From the NCBI RefSeq assembly GCF_000010125.1, contig NC_007350.1:1302001-1366000 (forward strand): DNA of 64,000 nt. Direction: 5' to 3'. The notes beneath the pieces are model-generated. The model saw only the letters and a program-made list of their open reading frames with translations. It was not told the origin of the DNA and did not search any database. Of the stretch, positions 61,054 through 64,000 are shown in pieces. A program made the position numbers and the translations under genes. Within the stretch, counting starts at the first letter, position 1; each line of letters begins with the position of its first letter. This DNA comes from Staphylococcus saprophyticus subsp. saprophyticus ATCC 15305 = NCTC 7292. GTDB lineage: Bacteria; Bacillota; Bacilli; Staphylococcales; Staphylococcaceae.

Positions 61054-62130
61054 ATGACGAAAATCGCATTTACCGGTGGAGGTACAGTTGGACATGTTTC
61101 CGTAAACCTAAGTTTGATTCCAACTGCAATAGAAGAAGGATACGATACCTTTTATATCGGATCAAAAAATGGGATTGAACGTGAAATGATTGAATCTCAA
61201 TTACCTTCAATTAAATACCACTCTATATCTAGTGGTAAATTAAGAAGGTATATTTCTTGGGATAATATTAAAGATATATTTAAGGTGTTAAAAGGTGTAT
61301 TAGATGCTAGAAGTGTGCTAAAAAAAGAAAAGCCTGATTTACTATTTTCTAAAGGGGGATTTGTTTCAGTACCAGTCGTTATTGCTGCAAAATCTTTAAA
61401 AATCCCTACGATTATACATGAATCTGATTTAACACCTGGTTTAGCAAATAAAATCTCATTAAAATTCGCTAAAAAAATATATACTACCTTTGAAGATACA
61501 TTAAATTATTTACCTAAAGATAAAGCAGATTTTGTTGGTGCAACAGTGAGAGAAGACTTAAAAACTGGAGATAAACATAGAGGTTATCAACTGACAGAAT
61601 TTAATAATGATAAAAAAGTATTATTAGTCATGGGTGGCAGTCTAGGCAGTAAAAAATTGAATGACATTATAAGACAAAATCTCGAGACACTTCAAGAGAC
61701 TTACCAAGTCATTCATTTAACTGGAAAAGGGCTATTAGACAATTCATATGTTGGCACTAAAGATTACATTCAATTTGAATTTGTTAAAGATGATTTAACG
61801 GATTTACTTGCTATTACAGATACAGTGATTAGTCGTGCTGGTTCTAACGCTATCTATGAATTTTTAGCGCTACGCATTCCAATGTTATTAATTCCTTTAG
61901 GTTTAGATCAATCACGTGGCGACCAAATTGACAATGCTAAACATTTTGAATCAAAAGGATTTGGTAAAACAATTCTCGAAGATACATTAACTGAAAATGA
62001 ATTAAAAACACAATTGAGAGAAATTGAAACCAATCGCGATGATATCATTAAACAAATGCAAACATATAAAGAAAGCTTTACGCGTCAGGATTTATTCCAA
62101 AAGATAATAAACGATGCTTTAAGCGAATAG
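61054..62130 (+). CDS. murG: UDP-GlcNAc:lipid I GlcNAc transferase MurG
   Basis: Membrane-associated glycosyltransferase making lipid II. It has 358 aa. The glycine-rich loops are FTGGGTVGHVSVN near the N terminus and MGGSLGSKKLND in the C-terminal domain. The donor-binding segment is ISRAGSNAIYEFLALRIPMLLIP and DQSRGDQIDNA (quoted in parts). In staphylococci murG stands outside the dcw cluster, as here. The ATG follows AGAGG. Twelve bases separate it from the PAP2 gene. Confidence 0.96.
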   Translation: MTKIAFTGGGTVGHVSVNLSLIPTAIEEGYDTFYIGSKNGIEREMIESQLPSIKYHSISSGKLRRYISWDNIKDIFKVLKGVLDARSVLKKEKPDLLFSKGGFVSVPVVIAAKSLKIPTIIHESDLTPGLANKISLKFAKKIYTTFEDTLNYLPKDKADFVGATVREDLKTGDKHRGYQLTEFNNDKKVLLVMGGSLGSKKLNDIIRQNLETLQETYQVIHLTGKGLLDNSYVGTKDYIQFEFVKDDLTDLLAITDTVISRAGSNAIYEFLALRIPMLLIPLGLDQSRGDQIDNAKHFESKGFGKTILEDTLTENELKTQLREIETNRDDIIKQMQTYKESFTRQDLFQKIINDALSE

Positions 62131-62142
62131 GAGGTACATGCA

Positions 62143-62757
62143 ATGAGTCGTTGGAAAAGAATATCATTACTCATTATTTTTACGTTAATATTTGGCATCA
62201 TTGCATTCTTCCACGAATCAAGACTGGGAAAGTGGATTGATAATGAAGTATATGAGTTCATTTATTCTTCTGAAAGTTTCATCACCACAACGATATTTCT
62301 CGGTGTAACCAAAGTTGGAGAAGTTTGGGCAATGGTTTGTTTATCTCTGTTGCTCGTTGCTTATTTAATGTTAAAACGTTTAAATATTGAGGCTTTATTT
62401 TTCGCAATTGCAATGAGTTTATCGAGTACATTAAACCCATTACTTAAAAATATCTTTGATAGAGAACGTCCAACGCTACTTCGACTTATTGATATCTCAG
62501 GATTTAGTTTCCCGAGTGGTCATGCGATGGGTTCTACAGCATTCTTTGGAGGTACGATATATATCGCCAATCGAGTTATGAAGGGTAAATCTAAAGCCTT
62601 TATGATTGGTCTCTCAGCTTTATTTATCATTATGATATCGTCATCAAGAGTTTATCTTGGTGTACACTATCCTACAGATATTATAGCAGGTATTATTGGT
62701 GGCGCATTCTGTGTCGTATTATCAACATTAATATTACGCCATAAATTGCAAGTATAA
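62143..62757 (+). CDS. PAP2-type membrane phosphatase (PgpB-like)
   Basis: The 204-aa membrane phosphatase has six predicted membrane segments. All three PAP2 motifs are intact: KNIFDRERP, FPSGHAMGS and SSRVYLGVHYPTD. Probable substrates are undecaprenyl diphosphate or phosphatidylglycerol phosphate; the family does not decide which. Placement right after murG suggests lipid-carrier recycling. The ATG follows AGGAGG. It ends a ctpA-GNAT-murG-PAP2 series and is followed by a terminator. Confidence 0.92.
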   Translation: MSRWKRISLLIIFTLIFGIIAFFHESRLGKWIDNEVYEFIYSSESFITTTIFLGVTKVGEVWAMVCLSLLLVAYLMLKRLNIEALFFAIAMSLSSTLNPLLKNIFDRERPTLLRLIDISGFSFPSGHAMGSTAFFGGTIYIANRVMKGKSKAFMIGLSALFIIMISSSRVYLGVHYPTDIIAGIIGGAFCVVLSTLILRHKLQV

Positions 62758-62827
62758 TTCCATTCAATTCAACTTATGTGCATCCATAGTGTCTGATGTA
62801 ACTTATAATTTATTTAAAAACACATTA

Positions 62828-62867
62828 AAAAAGCAGTTAGGTGAATAAATTCATCTAACTGCTTTTA
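62828..62867 (+). terminator. Terminator after the PAP2 gene
   Basis: AAAAGCAGTTAGGTGAA and TTCATCTAACTGCTTTT form a 17-bp stem with one wobble pair and a TAAA loop. Confidence 0.92.
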
Positions 62868-62883
62868 TGTGTCAAAATTTATT

Positions 62884-63050
62884 ATAAAAACCGATTTTAC
62901 AATGTAAAACCGGTTTTTATATTCACGTTGTCTCGCAACGTTAGTCTTTTACGGGCATATAAAAGGGGATATTTTTGAAAATGATCAATCCAAATAAGAA
63001 CGAAATATGTGTGGGGGGAATGTCTTATTTTGGTATTGATAATCATTTTC
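62884..63050 (-). ncRNA. isrR: IsrR-like iron-responsive sRNA
   Basis: A minus-strand RNA of about 167 nt is predicted from a consensus promoter near 63057-63084 to a terminator at 62886-62918. The 5' third can fold back: CCAAAATAAGA and TCTTATTTGG, plus TTGAAAATGAT and ATCATTTTCAA, enclose a loop containing CATTCCCCCCACAC. A second C-rich stretch (TATCCCC) and GCCCG lie downstream. The locus between the PAP2 gene and arlR, paired Fur boxes, C-rich loops and size match S. aureus IsrR (iron-sparing sRNA, S596). There is no ORF of quality. Confidence 0.85.
62886..62918. terminator. isrR terminator (bidirectional shape)
   Basis: AAAAACCGATTTTAC and GTAAAACCGGTTTTT form a 15-bp stem with an AAT loop and one mispair/wobble. 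On the minus strand it ends GGTTTTTATAAT and closes isrR. On the plus strand it is a second terminator after the PAP2 gene. Confidence 0.9.
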
Positions 63051-63084
63051 AATTACATTATACAACACCGAGAATGATTGTCAA
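63037..63084 (-). promoter_or_regulatory. isrR promoter with two Fur boxes
   Basis: On the minus strand: -35 TTGACA (63079-63084), a 16-base spacer and -10 TATAAT (63057-63062), both perfect consensus. Fur box 1 lies over the start site: plus-strand TGATAATCATTTTCA (63037-63051), one mismatch from the 7-1-7 consensus. Fur box 2 overlaps the -35: CGAGAATGATTGTCA (63069-63083), about three mismatches. Boxes on both sides of the -10 would give tight iron repression. Confidence 0.85.
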
Positions 63085-63241
63085 TTAAATTCGAATAATT
63101 TTTTCAAATTTTATGAAATACCTATATATTACAATAAAAGGGATTAAAATCATGAAGTATTTTAAAAACATTTTGAAATTTTTATACAATAACTTTCTAC
63201 AAACAAGCATTTATTATAATATATAATTTGAGGTGCTACAT

Positions 63242-63904
63242 ATGACAAAAATCTTAATAGTAGAAGACGAGCAAAACCTTGCGCGTTTTATAGAGCTTGA
63301 ACTTGAACATGAAAATTATGACGTAGATATTGAATATGATGGGAAGCCTGGTTTAGAAAAAGCATTATCAAATACTTATGATTTAATTCTTTTAGACTTA
63401 ATGCTTCCAAATATAAATGGTTTAGAAATTTGTCGTCAGATTCGTCAAAATCAAACTACACCTATCATTATCATCACTGCTAAAAGTGATACTTACGATA
63501 AGGTGGCTGGTTTGGATTACGGTGCGGATGATTATATCGTTAAACCGTTTGATATAGAAGAATTATTAGCAAGAATCAGAGCTATGTTACGAAGACAACC
63601 ACAAAAGAATCTAATCGATATCAAAGGCATCATTATAGATAAAGATGCTTTTAAAGTCACTGTGGATGGACAACCACTTGATTTAACAAAAACAGAATAT
63701 GATTTGTTATTTTTACTAGTTGAAAACAGAAACCACGTTCTGCAAAGGGAACAAATCATTACGGACGTATGGGGATACGATACAGAAGTAGAAACAAATG
63801 TAGTAGATGTTTACATTCGATATTTAAGAAACAAATTAAAACCCTTTGGTAAAGATAAGTGTATCGAAACAGTACGCGGTGTAGGGTACGTGGTAAGACA
63901 ATGA
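63242..63904 (+). CDS. arlR: ArlR response regulator
   Basis: OmpR-family regulator of the ArlRS system, controlling adhesion, autolysis and virulence genes. It has 220 aa from the ATG at 63242 ([16 protein letters not shown]), 6 bases after GAGGTG. The GTG at 63233 overlaps that site. The phosphoacceptor Asp is in [15 protein letters not shown], the receiver Lys in [12 protein letters not shown], and the C-terminal winged helix has [12 protein letters not shown] and [10 protein letters not shown]. It overlaps arlS by 4 bases. TATAAT boxes lie in the 63.21-63.23 kb leader. Confidence 0.96.
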
Positions 63905-64000
63905 AACAACGTAAACTTAAAACTAAATGGATGTTGATTACTACGACGATTACGTTTTTAACCATTTTTCTTTTTAGCATCATAATCATTTTCTTCCTCA
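63901..64000 (+). CDS. arlS: ArlS sensor histidine kinase (3' end outside window)
   Basis: Only the first 33 codons are in the window: a basic N terminus ([16 protein letters not shown]) followed by the first membrane segment ([15 protein letters not shown]). The ATG is within the arlR stop (ATGA), so the two are translationally coupled. Identity is from position and the N-terminal resemblance to ArlS. Confidence 0.9.

Noticed and set aside
62960..62990. Third Fur box near 62975 (TGAAAATGATCAATC)
   Set aside because: The right half does not match the consensus; the sequence is better explained as the 3' arm of the isrR stem that copies the 5' Fur-box region.

Overview
The window is a stretch of staphylococcal core chromosome running from the two-component system srrAB to arlRS. 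It is AT-rich and the gene order is typical of the genus. Many products (ferredoxin, HU, AroA, PBP2, DHFR, CvfC, ArlR, RNase P RNA) look close to, but distinct from, the Staphylococcus aureus versions as I remember them. I therefore infer a non-aureus Staphylococcus and cannot name the species. I see no rRNA or tRNA gene, insertion sequence, prophage, integrase or CRISPR array.

Layout. 1-3.3 kb: end of srrA, srrB, then an FMN riboswitch and ribU. 3.4-8 kb: ferredoxin, a YpbB-like HTH protein, RecS helicase and the surface protein EbpS. 8-15.4 kb: ypdA, ansA, cmk, an S1-domain protein, der, gpsA and hup. 15.4-25.8 kb: menaquinone side-chain genes (hepS-menG-hepT), ndk, aroC-aroB-aroA, and a ypiA-ypiB-ypjA-metallopeptidase group. 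26-33.8 kb: ypjD, bshA, cca, birA, dinG and asnS, tightly packed. 33.9-40.9 kb: dnaD-nth-ypoC facing pbp2-recU, then yppE-ypsA-gpsB and the RNase P RNA gene. 41-51 kb: an RNA methyltransferase, rarD, a small variable pocket (SDR-like protein, orphan ORF, secreted amidase), a double-dynamin GTPase, a 5'-3' exonuclease and an RNase HI-like protein. 51-54.5 kb: alpha/beta hydrolase, a preQ1-controlled queuosine precursor transporter, a zinc-finger miniprotein, a stand-alone Nfu_N protein, cvfC and brxA. 54.6-64 kb: thyA, folA, fakB2, msrA-msrB-crr-yozE, ctpA, an acetyltransferase, murG, a PAP2 phosphatase, an IsrR-like iron-regulated sRNA on the minus strand, arlR and the start of arlS.

How the genes fit together. 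Respiration and redox recur: SrrAB, menaquinone synthesis, ferredoxin, bacillithiol synthesis and recycling (bshA, ypdA, brxA) and methionine sulfoxide repair (msrAB). Envelope growth is served by pbp2, gpsB, murG, hepST and PAP2. DNA maintenance is served by recS, dinG, dnaD, nth, recU, hup and the exonuclease.

The best signals outside proteins are the Fur-boxed sRNA locus at about 62.88-63.08 kb, the preQ1-I riboswitch at 52.07-52.11 kb, the FMN riboswitch with a visible anti-Shine-Dalgarno switch, a structured intergenic element at 35.69-35.82 kb, and several perfect dyads near gene starts. I found no convincing wholly new multi-gene system. The least explained area is 43.1-45.6 kb.
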